NCBI GenBank assembly: GCA_963995525.1
Contig: OZ023210.1
Location: 7,900,906 to 7,964,905, forward strand
Direction: 5' to 3'
Length of the DNA: 64,000 nucleotides
Origin: Escarpia spicata
Taxonomy: Eukaryota; Annelida; Polychaeta; Sabellida; Siboglinidae
Within the stretch, counting starts at the first letter, position 1. Every line of letters starts with the position of its first letter. A program made the position numbers and the translations under genes. The notes beneath the pieces are model-generated. The model made no database searches, was not told the origin of the DNA, and was given only the letters and a program-made list of their open reading frames with translations. Shown piece by piece: positions 24,501-31,170 of the stretch.

Positions 24501-27500
24501 CAAGCGCCTTCATCTATAGAAATTTCAAAGGATGCCCAGCCACCATTCAGTCACATTGCTTCAAAAGTCTAGCCCCTCCATTACTGGAATATACCTCAGT
24601 AGTCTGGGACCTCCACCAGATGAAGCTCAAGTCTGACACTGAGAAGGTCCAGAGGAGAGCCGCCAGGCAGATCTTTCACAATTTTGGAACAATGACAAGC
24701 GCCTCTGATCTCGTTGCTAGACTTGAGCTACCAAAACCTTAAGCCAGAAGAAAAGTCAACAAGGTCTGTATGATGTAGAAAGTCATAAATGGCCTTGTCG
24801 ACATCACACTTCCCACTGAAATACATCAGCCATGCTTGCATAGAACCAGAGGACATAATTACACTACAAACTCATGATTCCATACTCCAAGAGTGATACA
24901 TATCTCCACTCATTTTTCCCCTCAGGTACCAGGCCTGGGGAAATAGTAATATGTAACGATTACAAATAGTGAAGAAATAGTAATAGGTTGAGCAAAAAAT
25001 CAATGTAATAGTAGTTGACATTACTTTTATATTAGAAATGAACATTTCAACTGAATTTCCAGATTACTCCATTTACCCATACCTGGACTTCAATGGAATC
25101 TACACTTTGGAGTAATACTGGCTTCTTTTGTGTTAGACCTGCTCCTACAGCCTAACAAAGACAATGGAGACTGTCAGTTTACACAGCATAACTGACTGGA
25201 CTGTTTGTAAAATCTGGTCAGTGGCAGGAGCTGGGGTAATTCAGATAGTCTTCTCTCAGTCTGGCTGAACCGTCTGTAAATGTAGGTGCTGTGTCTATCC
25301 ATGTCCACTATGGCTAAAGTGTCCATTTTGAACTACCTGCCAATACGGAGGGGAATTATAAAGGAAAATGCAAGCATTGTGCTACAGTGATATCAGGATC
25401 TTTAAAGACATCATCAAACGTCACACCACATTTGAAGGTAAATATAATTTTATTTCATTAAACGTAATTCGACAATGGAGACTAGCGGGACATATCCTAC
25501 GCCTACCAAGAGAGAGAATAAATTGTGAAAGACCGTAATAGACGGAGAAAGCTCATCGCCCGATGTCCCGAAAGGAACAGGAGGAACTAAGTCTAAGTAA
25601 TCCATGTTGCATGTGTTGACACTGTTTGCCGTGTTATATTGTGTCATACTAGTGATACTACTATTGAAGTAATTTGGTGATACCCACAGTAATTAAAATG
25701 TTCATCACAGAACTATTTGATTAGATCATCATAGTTTTACCCTAAAGTTTTATGAGCGTTTACATAGCAAGAGACACTGGTACAGTGTGACTGTTGCATT
25801 GACTAAAGGGATTAAACTTGGCTTTCATTGCTTTGAAGCCAGTTCTGCCAAGTGCCAAGTTGCCAACTATGTAGTATGTACTACCCTTTTCAAGTAAGCC
25901 TATGGCTTTAATGACTGTCTAGTGCCTACACAGTACACACAGTTGAGCCTAAACTACAGTAGGTGTGAAAGACATTCTGGTGTAGCTGTATTTGAGCCAA
26001 TAATTAACTGCCCACCAAGCACCAAGCAGTAAAGCAAATGAGTAATGTGGTTTAAATATACTATAATATAATCGACCAAGTTATGTGGTATTGACTGATT
26101 ACTACTTCTTTTGTCTTTCATCCCAGTATGGTTACGATACTTAAATCTAAAAATTTGAAATTAACCACATTTTCTAAACAGAAATAAAGCCATTATGTGG
26201 GAAGTAATTGTAGTAGATACAGTACCATACGAGTTACCCTACTGCAGTAACTGTATAGTTGTATGGAATCTTACTGATTCTTTAATATTCTTTTTTTATT
26301 AACTTACAGCGAAAACATCCTGACAAGTATTTTGAGGCACGTTTCTCCCCTGCATTTGCAGCAAGACAGGAAGATAAACAGCCCTCTCTAGCATCCTTTG
26401 TCTGCAACAAGTACAGTCCCACTGATCGACGCCAGTTAAACGGGACTGATGCACTGATATCCCTCATTGCCCACGACCTGTTGTCTCTTGCCCTGGTGGA
26501 GAGTATTGCTTTCAAGACATACTCCAATGTGTTCGATTCCCGCTATACTGTGCCATCACGAAAACACATATCAACAACAGTACTGAACCAAAAGCAAGAA
26601 GCTGTTTGCACTGTAGTCAAAAGCGTTTTGGATCAAGTGAACAGCGTCTCCATCACCCTGGACCTTTGGTCCAACCGGCAGATGCAAGGATTTCTTGGAG
26701 TCACCTGTCACTACATCAATGATTGGTCCCTGCAGTCCATCATGTTGGCTTGTGACTGTGAGAGATTCCGTGGGCAACACACTGCAGAACATATCAGTGG
26801 CCATTACGAAGAGATGATCAACACGTTCAACCTCACTGGTAAAGTGACTGATGTCATTAAGGATAATGCCTCCAATATGGTGAAAGCCTTCCGAATTCCG
26901 GGATTTGTGGGAAGAGCGACCCCAGATGATGACGACAGTAATGATGATGGCTCCGATATCAGTTAGTCTCCATCTATGTATGCGTGACTAAGTATAATAG
27001 ACTATATATATATACACATATACGTTTTATTTATAAACAGTATGTATATATTTATGCATACTACCATAAAATGTTGCGATTGAAAATGTAATAGTAAAAG
27101 CTTAAAATGTAATAGTAATAGCTTCAAATGTAATAGTAATAGGAAAAATTCAGCATGTAATCGTAATAGTTAGGAAACAAAGTAATAGTTTACATTGCAA
27201 TGTAATTGACCCCAACTAATCCCACAGTCGACGCTACATAATAGACAGTTAAGTGCTTTTAACCAGTTTTATTCACCATTTACATGTTTTTAAATTATAT
27301 TTCGAAAAACCGGCATCGCACCAAAAAACTCTGCTGTGCCTGTGGCCAGTGTGGGACATTAATAATGTAATTATCCGGAATTCGGGGCTACCACATTATT
27401 CAGAAGAAGAGATTTAAGGCTAAATTAATCATGACATCGCCCATCAATGATGTAATGAATCGAGGTAAATCTTTAGAAACTGGTTTTTGCGTTATTCCAA

Positions 27501-27666
27501 GTACCTTATTATTCAACAAAAACAACAACGACTTTCTTTGTACATCAATCATGACTCACGACCTCACGTAGATTTCACGATTACCTTGGTTTGGAAATAA
27601 CAACATTTGCCGATGAAAACACATCTTGGCAGCCTTCAATCTTTGGTGGAATGATTTCTTGGCTTC
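457..27666 (-). CDS. FYVE-finger plus armadillo-repeat protein, partial gene of nine recognised exons
   Basis: Nine exons (27585-27666, 19599-19722, 15751-15849, 13381-13446, 12610-12675, 11618-11709, 6273-6370, 3444-3634, 457-580) join with matching phases into about 314 codons. The N-terminal part is a FYVE zinc finger: WVADD, RRRHHCR and ERVCGRC motifs with all eight zinc-binding cysteines. FYVE fingers bind phosphatidylinositol 3-phosphate on endosomes. The rest has ARM-repeat character ([30 protein letters not shown]), normally a protein-binding superhelix. An endosomal adaptor role is inferred. No start or stop codon is in view, so both ends are missing. The introns carry most of the left-hand repeats, including an 8-kb intron with a LINE/hAT nest. 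I do not recognise a named vertebrate family with FYVE followed by ARM, so no symbol is given. Confidence is high for each domain and moderate for every splice site. Confidence 0.75.
581..2847. other. intron of the FYVE/ARM gene, no gene seen
   Basis: AT-rich intronic sequence. At about 2580-2665 is a diverged member of a dispersed repeat (GAGGTAAATTTCTGGAATGA...GGTAGGCAG). It recurs better preserved at 8060-8120 and, as related text, at 38955-39020. Overlapping open frames at 1586-1920 on both strands have no domain and look like chance. Confidence 0.5.
2848..3445 (-). repeat. 25-bp minisatellite built on a splice donor
   Basis: About 24 units of 25 bp. In minus-strand reading each unit begins GTGGGTGTCATGG and ends CAG. 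The array abuts the donor of the exon ending at 3444, so nearly every unit recreates CAG|GTGGGT. Because 25 is not a multiple of 3, all minus frames read as one His/Gly/Trp-rich peptide repeat ([14 protein letters not shown]); these are shadows, not genes. Confidence 0.93.
3444..3634 (-). CDS. FYVE/ARM gene, longest ARM-repeat exon
   Basis: Sixty-three codons begin [18 protein letters not shown], a textbook ARM opening, followed by [15 protein letters not shown]. The donor is CAG|GTGGGT. The intron starts straight into the 25-bp minisatellite, whose units repeat this donor sequence. An open frame runs on from the exon into the minisatellite, but that part is repeat, not gene. Confidence 0.78.
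4150..5850 (+). mobile_element. degenerate non-LTR retrotransposon (Jockey/CR1-type RT), 5'-truncated
   Basis: Frames interrupted by stops and shifts give RT motifs in order: [13 protein letters not shown] near 4402, [15 protein letters not shown] near 4616, [11 protein letters not shown] near 4770, FVDDTNIF near 4876 (the catalytic DD kept, the usual Ala now Val) and [10 protein letters not shown] near 5090. The C-terminal part resumes at 5702 ([14 protein letters not shown]). The endonuclease is absent. The best match within the window is the LINE on the minus strand at 51385-53700. It is intronic in the FYVE/ARM gene. Confidence 0.8.
5536..5690. mobile_element. short insertion in the LINE, flanked by a 13-bp direct repeat
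   Basis: AACATGTTTATGC occurs at both edges (about 5536 and 5678) and LINE coding sequence stops and resumes around it. The roughly 140-bp insert has no coding potential. This looks like a SINE-sized insertion with a target-site duplication; the family is unknown. Confidence 0.45.
5851..6272. other. intronic stretch, nothing recognised
   Basis: AT-rich sequence between the LINE 3' end and the ARM exon at 6273. An AATAAAGAATTG-like tail near 6070 may be the LINE's own 3' end. Confidence 0.3.
6273..6370 (-). CDS. FYVE/ARM gene, ARM-repeat exon
   Basis: Thirty-two codons with one base at each end ([10 protein letters not shown]...[16 protein letters not shown]) complete an ARM repeat. Acceptor GTTTTTAG, donor G|GTTAGT. 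Its phases are exactly those needed to join 11618-11709 to 3444-3634, which is strong support for the gene model. Confidence 0.7.
7380..7623. mobile_element. MITE with about 83-bp imperfect terminal inverted repeats
   Basis: Both ends read ATTCAACATNATCCC inward, and the match continues through GCATATTTA, TGTCTTAG.GCACTTTTGA and AAATAGC to about base 83 of each arm. There is no coding sequence. A partial second copy lies at 13905-14010. Confidence 0.7.
8055..8122 (+). repeat. dispersed repeat fragment
   Basis: GAGGTGTATTTCCGGAATGA followed by TCCGGACAATCCGGAATGG and TAGGCAGGTCTG. A diverged copy is at about 2580-2665. It sits just upstream of the LINE fragment at 8145. Confidence 0.4.
8145..8610 (+). 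mobile_element. C-terminal LINE fragment (endonuclease-RT type)
   Basis: Shifted frames give [31 protein letters not shown], then [19 protein letters not shown] and [20 protein letters not shown], the typical end of LINE polyproteins. The last residues are VQLYCA. The 67-bp minisatellite continues directly from this 3' end. A homologous piece without the array is at 61060-61450. Confidence 0.8.
8583..11440 (+). repeat. 67-bp minisatellite, about 43 units, derived from a LINE 3' end
   Basis: The unit is close to CAGCTATACTGTACCTGACC followed by CTCACCCCTGTACAGCAGGG, AACAAGGAGGAGAC and ACAGAGAGTGGTT. The first unit overlaps the stop region of the LINE fragment ending near 8607. Variant patterns recur 671 bp apart (ATTGG at 9385 and 10056; GCACCTGACTCC at about 9670 and 10341), showing a 10-unit higher-order duplication. 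Lies in the intron between ARM exons. Confidence 0.95.
11618..11709 (-). CDS. FYVE/ARM gene, ARM-repeat exon
   Basis: Thirty codons plus two bases finish one ARM repeat ([20 protein letters not shown]) and start the next ([10 protein letters not shown]). Acceptor GTGTCCAG, donor AG|GTAACA. The 67-bp minisatellite lies about 180 bp downstream in the following intron. Confidence 0.72.
12610..12675 (-). CDS. FYVE/ARM gene, ARM-repeat exon
   Basis: Twenty-two codons ([19 protein letters not shown]...) match the ARM start pattern: a GG turn, then hydrophobic helices. Acceptor TTGACAG, donor AGA|GTAAGT. Phase 0 at both ends, the same length as the preceding exon. Confidence 0.68.
13381..13446 (-). 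CDS. FYVE/ARM gene, short helical exon
   Basis: Twenty-two codons ([17 protein letters not shown]...) look like the last helix of an ARM repeat. The sites are canonical, TTTTCAG and AAT|GTAAGT, with phase 0 on both sides. Confidence 0.65.
13905..14010. mobile_element. partial copy of the 7380-7623 MITE
   Basis: ATAATCCCAGGCACATTTACG, TGTGTCTTAGTGCA and GTTTGCTCTAGTCTGCACC follow in the same order and spacing as the left half of the MITE at 7380. The right half is not evident. Confidence 0.5.
14011..15040. other. intronic stretch, nothing recognised
   Basis: AT-rich sequence with no coding motif, tRNA box or clear inverted repeat. Confidence 0.3.
15047..15183 (+). repeat. 27-bp minisatellite, five units
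   Basis: Five near-identical copies of ATACTACAGCTAGTCAGCTA plus TGAACRT. The 27-bp length keeps a frame open (ILQLVSYE repeated), but no gene structure surrounds it. Confidence 0.9.
15751..15849 (-). CDS. FYVE/ARM gene, exon finishing the FYVE finger
   Basis: Thirty-three codons begin [18 protein letters not shown], the conserved FYVE ending (LP..G...P.RVC..C) with the last two zinc cysteines. A linker ending FSMQM follows. Acceptor GCTGTAG, donor ATG|GTACAA. Phase 0 at both ends. Confidence 0.82.
16635..16712 (+). repeat. 18-bp tandem repeat, four units
   Basis: Units of GTCTAYGTGGGGGTCGAT directly beside the LINE fragment at 16725-17265. Confidence 0.8.
16725..17265 (-). mobile_element. 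LINE C-terminal fragment
   Basis: On the minus strand it reads [67 protein letters not shown] and ends near WREI. Same family type as the pieces at 8145 and 61060 but clearly diverged. Frames are broken. Confidence 0.75.
17438..18181 (+). repeat. 53-bp minisatellite, twelve nearly identical units plus one detached
   Basis: Units of TGCCTGCAGGTCCCACCCGC then CCATCAACAGTGTCTAACAT and GGCTCCCCTTTAG are almost invariant (one C-to-G change near 18039). After 18072 a 57-bp spacer starting CGAACACCTACACCAACAGG separates one more unit (18129-18181), which is followed by the same spacer again. So the array's right edge is itself duplicated. The low divergence suggests recent expansion. Confidence 0.95.
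18182..19130. other. intronic stretch with one copy of a dispersed repeat
   Basis: TTTTAGAAATCCAGACTCAC ... CACTATCAGGAATATGTTTG at 18985-19060 recurs at 19225-19285 and 30505-30565. Otherwise nothing recognised. Confidence 0.4.
19131..19211. mobile_element. palindromic MITE
   Basis: The arms read AATAACAAAGG, TGTTCC and TTGTAATATT, and come back in inverted order on the right (AATATTACAATAGAACAGCC then CTTTGTTATT). The same element, cut by an LTR retrotransposon, is at 27911-30500. The 200 bp to the right are also shared by the two loci. Confidence 0.7.
19212..19400. repeat. flank shared with 30475-30660
   Basis: Near-identical order of GCCCTTTGTTATTA, TTTTAGAAATCCAGACTGAA, CACTATCAGG.ATATGTTTGG, ACTGCATA, TGTGTAGTTGTGTGTATTT and GCGCTCTTCTTAAAATAAT at both places. 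It may be the body of a larger repeat that contains the palindrome. Confidence 0.7.
19599..19722 (-). CDS. FYVE/ARM gene, exon with FYVE N-terminal two thirds
   Basis: The 41 codons encode the WxxD motif (WVADD), CHGC, the basic RRRHHCRHC patch that contacts PI3P, and YCGKC. Acceptor TTTTGCAG and donor AAG|GTTAGT. It begins in phase 2 and ends in phase 0. Six of the eight FYVE zinc ligands are in this exon. Confidence 0.85.
20041..20089 (+). repeat. 50-bp segment duplicated into the LINE at 23811-23859
   Basis: GCTCATGCGTGAAAACGTAA followed by ACAAGTTAAAAAACRACGGC and TTGCAAAAT appears at both sites with one mismatch. At 23811 it sits inside LINE coding sequence between DRNN and QHGFRKWRS. 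Confidence 0.85.
20937..20960 (+). other. decayed 2A-like (ribosome-skipping) motif at the LINE N-terminus
   Basis: A Leu-rich stretch runs into DVESTSGP. The functional 2A ending is D-V/I-E-x-N-P-G-P. Here the NP pair is replaced by TS, so skipping should not work. 2A-like sequences are known at the start of some APE-type LINE polyproteins, and the position fits. Confidence 0.6.
22781..23009 (+). repeat. 32-bp (then 46-bp) tandem repeat inside the LINE RT
   Basis: AGCTCGCTCCTGCACTCACA plus CAACTCTTCCAG is repeated about five times. A 46-bp variant carrying AGATCACTACAAACAAGTGA occurs twice. It duplicates RT codons for the [12 protein letters not shown] segment. Confidence 0.9.
23080..23745 (+). 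repeat. 37-bp minisatellite, about 18 units, made from the RT NYRPISL motif
   Basis: The unit is TAAACTACAGACCTATCTCC plus CTCACATGCATCTGCTG. The first copy encodes [13 protein letters not shown] in frame and the last continues into KLLEHVIRS, so the array is an amplification of one RT motif. The 37-bp unit shifts frame every copy. Confidence 0.95.
25320..25436 (+). CDS. BED zinc finger exon of the hAT transposase
   Basis: Reads [20 protein letters not shown]...VTPHLK with the BED pair C-x2-C. It splices (AAG|GTAAAT) to RKHPDKYF at 26310, completing H-x4-H. A TAA stands just upstream in frame, so either an acceptor (AAAG near 25319) starts the exon here or the 5' part is lost. Confidence 0.7.
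26310..26966 (+). CDS. hAT transposase N-terminal/catalytic portion
   Basis: After acceptor CTTACAG it reads [16 protein letters not shown], then a helical part ([16 protein letters not shown]), [10 protein letters not shown] (the first catalytic Asp region), [14 protein letters not shown] and [16 protein letters not shown] (second Asp region). It ends in an acidic tail [13 protein letters not shown] and a TAG. Typical hAT transposases run on for some 300 more residues to the hATC domain, which is absent here. Confidence 0.75.
   Translation, partial: RKHPDKYFEARFSPAFAARQEDKQPSLASFVCNKYSPTDRRQLNGTDALISLIAHDLLSLALVESIAFKTYSNVFDSRYTVPSRKHISTTVLNQKQEAVCTVVKSVLDQVNSVSITLDLWSNRQMQGFLGVTCHYINDWSLQSIMLACDCERFRGQHTAEHISGHYEEMINTFNLTGKVTDVIKDNASNMVKAFRIPGFVGRATPDDDDSNDDGSDIS
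27585..27666 (-). CDS. FYVE/ARM gene, most 5' exon recognised
   Basis: Acceptor TTAATAG and donor AG|GTAATC bound 82 nt. The only open frame that keeps phase with the next exon reads [12 protein letters not shown]...VVISKP and splices to give PRWVADD, the expected lead-in to a FYVE finger. It has no domain of its own. It lies 7.9 kb upstream of the next exon, beyond the LINE and hAT insertions. An alternative frame is also open across it, so this is the least certain exon. Confidence 0.5.
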
Positions 27667-27910
27667 CTATTAACAAAGTCATGTTAGAATAACTCAAACG
27701 TTACATTAGATGTGTGTGAAGTTTCGTCACGTCAGTCTACTTTCGTTCTTACGAAGTAAGAGTCGTATGTTGACACCCGATATGTTCGCAGACATTCCAT
27801 CAGGGTGCAGCACAGGCACCTATACTATTAGCCTCGATTACCCAGGCGCCGTGAGGTGGCAGCACTTTTTCGCCCCTCACAACGGCCTATGTTACCGATA
27901 CATAGTAACA

Positions 27911-27958
27911 GGTTGTTCCATTGTAATATTAATACAATACAATTTATTGTATTGTATT
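27911..27958. mobile_element. left part of the palindromic MITE interrupted by the LTR element
   Basis: GGTTGTTCCATTGTAATATT runs into AATACAATACAATTTATTGT and stops at the GTATT target duplication. The right part resumes at 30415. Homologous to 19131-19211. Confidence 0.7.
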
Positions 27959-28105
27959 TGTTTATATTCTCTTGAATTGAGAAAACAAACGGAGGCAAAC
28001 ATGATTCAGACTTTAATCTGCTCTTGCAGGTACAGTGGCGCGCCTCAGCGGAAACCAGGTCATATGCCCTATTTTAGACTATGGTAAGCCGAACATATCA
28101 TAACA
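27959..28105 (-). repeat. 3' LTR of the gypsy element
   Basis: A 147-bp TG...CA terminal repeat. It differs from the partner LTR at only a handful of positions (for example TTAT/TTAG at the edge, GATTCAGAC/TATTCGGGC), which indicates a fairly young insertion. Confidence 0.92.
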
Positions 28106-28285
28106 TTCCTCTTCTTTTATAATGTCTTAAATGTTCGTTTCTTGAAAATGTCCAGACTTAATGTGCTCATAACGTTGACGTAACCCTCTGATACATAAGA
28201 CAATTAAATGGTCACTCTTGACTGTCTTTAAATATAACTCGACAACAGTTAGGCCGTGGTAATTGAACCAGTGCCTTTTAGCGAA

Positions 28286-29719
28286 TTAACATTTAACAAA
28301 GTCATCTATAATTGGAACTTTCACCACACGTCCAGATCTTGTACGCACTGGAACTTTAGACTCGATCTTCTCGGGAGTGGGAGGAGCTCGAGCTGGACTT
28401 GGGCTAGCCGCTCCTGGGCTTACAGGAGAGTGTCCAGAATTAGACACCATCTCGGTAGGTTCTACACACAGAGACTCTGACCGAGGGTTTTCTGAGGTCT
28501 TTCTCAGGTGAACCCGGTTGCGTCTGTAGATGACGTCTCCAACCTCTACTTCATAGGAGCGTTCGTCAAGTCGTTTCGAGACAATAACTTTGTTCCACTT
28601 CTTCTCACCCATCCGAAATGGTTTCATACGTACGTCACCTTCTTCCAAAGGTGGCAAGTCTTTGGCATGTTTGTTGTACGCTCTTTCTTGTTTCTTCTGG
28701 TGATCCTGTAGCTTCATTCTCTCACCTTCCAGGTTCACAGTTGGTTTGAGAAGTTTTTGTGAAGTGGGAAGGAGAGTTCTTGTTCTTCTGTTGAAGAATC
28801 GCTGTGCAGGGCTTGTCCCTGTTGCCTGACTGGGTGTGTTGCGATAGTTGAGCAGTGCAAGGAATTGGTCTTGCTCTTTATTCTTCTTCAGAAGAGATTT
28901 GGCTGTCTTTACTGCTGATTTCGCTTTCCCATTTGCTTTGCTGTTGTAAGGACTAGTAGTTCTGTGTTCAAAGTCCCATTCTTTGGAGAAGTTCAAGAAC
29001 GACGAAGAGATGAATTGGGGCCCATTGTCACTTATCACAATACACGGACATCCGTAGCGTGCAACATGTGACTTCAGTTTTCTGATGACTGTTGATGCCT
29101 TTGTATTCTCCAGTCTGTCGATTTCCCAGTAATTGCTGAAGTAGTCCACTGTGACTAGGAAGTCTTTGCCATCATATTCGAACAGATCTATTCCGATTTT
29201 CTCCCACTGGCGAGAAGGAAGCCCATGACTCATAAGTGTCTCCTTTGGCTGAGATATCTCATATACACGGCAAGTTTCACAGGTCGAGATGAAGTGTTTG
29301 ATGTCACCAGACATGCCTGGCCAGAACAAACACTCTCTGGCTCTCTTGAGATATCCTTCTATCCCAGCATGGGACGAGTGGACAGCCTTCTTCATTTCTG
29401 GTCGCATGGCAAATGGTACAACGACTCTCGCGCCTTTGAAAATGAGACCATCTTGGATAGTCATCTCGTCCCGGAAGCTGTAGTACGGAGAAAGTTCAGC
29501 AGCCAACAGTTGTTTTTCTTCTGGCCATCCCTGCATGACGACTGATTTCAACTTCTGGAGGGATTCGTCTTTGTCAGTTTCTACCTTGAGTCTGAAGAGT
29601 CTCTCATCTCTGATCGGCATGTTTACATGCTCAAATTCTTCTTGCATGCTTTGTGAGGCAGGCAGGCAGGCCCTGGAGAGGGTGTCAGCAAGGTACATAT
29701 CTTTGCCCTTCTTGTACAT
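28286..29719 (-). pseudogene. gypsy pol remnant: RNase H end plus integrase, catalytic Glu replaced
   Basis: Starts in the last residues of RNase H (DMYLADTLSRA). Next comes the integrase zinc module (HSSHAG ... CETC), then the core with Asp in GIDLFEYDGKDF and Asp in VISDNGPQF. The usual Glu of NGKAE reads Lys (NGKAK, codon 28919-28921, AAA). A C-terminal domain follows (YEVEVGDVIYRRNRVHLR). About 477 codons are open. With the third DDE residue missing, strand transfer should fail. It would also need gag-pol upstream sequence that is deleted here. Confidence 0.9.
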
Positions 29720-29721
29720 GA

Positions 29722-29928
29722 CACTGTCAGCGCTTCTGGACCAATGGTATGCAGGAATAACGCACGTTGATACTCGTCAGTTTGACTGTCGATCTTTGCG
29801 ACAATAGTATAGTTTTGCCACATCTGTTTAAACAGTTTCCACTCATCTGCACCGCGTTTTATATTAAGTGGTGGTGGAGGGTTAACTCTGGCAGGCAACG
29901 TAGTATTTTGAACGTCTTGGTGTGCCAT
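29722..29928 (-). pseudogene. gypsy gag N-terminal stub
   Basis: Starts MAHQDVQNTTLPARVNPPPP and continues WKLFKQMWQNYTIVAKI, typical of the N-terminal capsid region of invertebrate gypsy Gag. After HTIGPEALTV the sequence jumps out of frame into the RNase H end, marking the internal deletion. Confidence 0.8.
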
Positions 29929-30267
29929 ACTTGCTCTTTCAACGTGACAGTGCGCAAACGTTCGACATGGCCAAAACTACAGTTCGCAGCAATATGCAAT
30001 TATTTCACAATCAATATATAGTACTTCACAGAGTGTAGTCAGTAGCAGAATGGTCGTTCATTTATAACTGATATAACTCAGAGTCCAAACACGGACATAT
30101 TCGCAGACACACTCGCCGAATGGCTTAGACTTACTATACTTTGGCTTATAGCACATGGCAGCTCGATGCGATAGTCAGTTCAAACAATCTTCAGTGTAGT
30201 GATACATATACACTTGGTACTACAGTTCTAACAGAACAATTCAGATAGACTTCACCGCTGCCAACCA

Positions 30268-30414
30268 TGTTTAGATTCTCTTGAATTAAGAAAACAAACG
30301 GAGGCAAACATTATTCGGGCTTTAATCTGCTCTTGCAGGTACAGTGGCGCGCCTCAGCGAAAACCAGGTCATATGCCCTATTTTAGACTATGGTAAGCCG
30401 AACATATCATAACA
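30268..30414 (-). repeat. 5' LTR of the gypsy element
   Basis: Partner of 27959-28105 and of equal length. The GTATT duplication directly follows. Confidence 0.92.
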
Positions 30415-30660
30415 GTATTAATATTATATTAATACAATACTATTTATTGTATTGTATTAATATTACAATGGAACAGCCCTTTGTTATTAGTGATATTACA
30501 ATGTTTTAGAAATCCAGACTGAATAATAGTTTGGTGGGTTCACTATCAGGGATATGTTTGGACTAATACTGCATACTTGTGTAGTTGTGTGTATTTCATA
30601 CGCTTATTTGCAACTTTAATAATTGCTATTGTTTGCCCTGTACGCTCTTCTTAAAATAAT
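30415..30660. mobile_element. right part of the palindromic MITE and its shared flank
   Basis: AATATTATATTAATACAATA ... AATATTACAATGGAACAGCC closes the palindrome opened at 27911. The flank then matches 19212-19400. Confidence 0.65.
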
Positions 30661-31063
30661 ATTCGGGTAGAGGCGATGGTTGGCTCTCAGACCAACTATG
30701 AAATAACAAATTAAATAGGGATACGCTTTTATAAGATAATACATATAAAACATATAAAAACTATTCAACATTAAAATTATGTTGAAACATGTCACACACA
30801 CAATAAACCGACATTAAACTTTTTTTTAGTTTTAGTGCCTTTTAATCACGTGCAGGTGGCAACTCTCGTGGCTATCAAATATTCCGTGTTGACGTTCTTT
30901 GCTTATGCTCGAGCAGAAACAAAAGACAAAAGTTTGAATAAACATCATACAAATACCAAACAAGGACACATTTAACTCAAGAAAGTGCAATCCATGTCGC
31001 GCGCAACGGTCGGACAACTAACTAATATATATAGTCGCACAAGTACAACCAAAAGTACTGATC

Positions 31064-31170
31064 TTGGTGGCTTAGGCGGTATGTCGAGCAACTATTTTTA
31101 GGGCAACTATTTTTAGGGTCGAGCGTGTCGAGCTATTATTTTTAGGGTCCTCGGCTCGAATCCCGTAGAG
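31064..31170 (+). repeat. tRNA-like sequence (SINE head or tRNA pseudogene)
   Basis: An A-box-like TGGCTTAGGCGGTATGTCGAG and a B-box-like GGCTCGAATCC flank a middle expanded by three copies of an ACTATTTTTAGGG-type unit. The expansion excludes a working tRNA. Confidence 0.45.

Larger units (their letters stand above)
20636..24940 (+). mobile_element. CR1/Jockey-type LINE with 2A-like motif, PHD finger, endonuclease and RT, degenerate
   Basis: In order: a hydrophobic run with DVESTSGP (20937-20960); a PHD-like finger [11 protein letters not shown]...[12 protein letters not shown] (20968-21056); an AP endonuclease with [20 protein letters not shown] and GDHDIVLID (21440-22075); and RT with [15 protein letters not shown] (22730), [17 protein letters not shown] (23965), [12 protein letters not shown] (24133) and, after a shift, [10 protein letters not shown] (24228). 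It ends near HSFFPSGTR (24905). Stops, shifts, two internal minisatellites (22781-23009, 23080-23745) and a 50-bp foreign insert show it is dead. The hAT element beginning near 24935 cuts its 3' end. It lies in the 8-kb intron of the FYVE/ARM gene. Confidence 0.88.
24935..27220 (+). mobile_element. hAT (BED-finger/ZBED-like) transposon, C-terminally deleted
   Basis: Edges carry clusters of TAATAGTAATAG-type subterminal motifs (24945-25020 and 27080-27200). The ends are related: left CTGGGGAAATAG, right inverted TTGGGGTCAATTAC. Inside are a BED zinc finger exon and a transposase exon. The C-terminal dimerisation region typical of hAT transposases is missing, so the copy is not autonomous. It lies within the 3' end of the LINE. 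I see no clear 8-bp target duplication. Confidence 0.7.
27959..30414 (-). mobile_element. Ty3/gypsy LTR retrotransposon, internally deleted
   Basis: LTRs of 147 bp lie at 27959-28105 and 30268-30414, starting TGTTTA and ending CATAACA in plus orientation, with GTATT on both sides (27954-27958 and 30415-30419). In element orientation the 5' LTR is followed at once by TGGTTGGCAGCGGTG, a likely primer-binding site. A purine tract AAAAGAAGAGGAA precedes the 3' LTR. Only the start of gag and the end of pol remain; protease, RT and most of RNase H are deleted. No env is seen. Confidence 0.92.
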
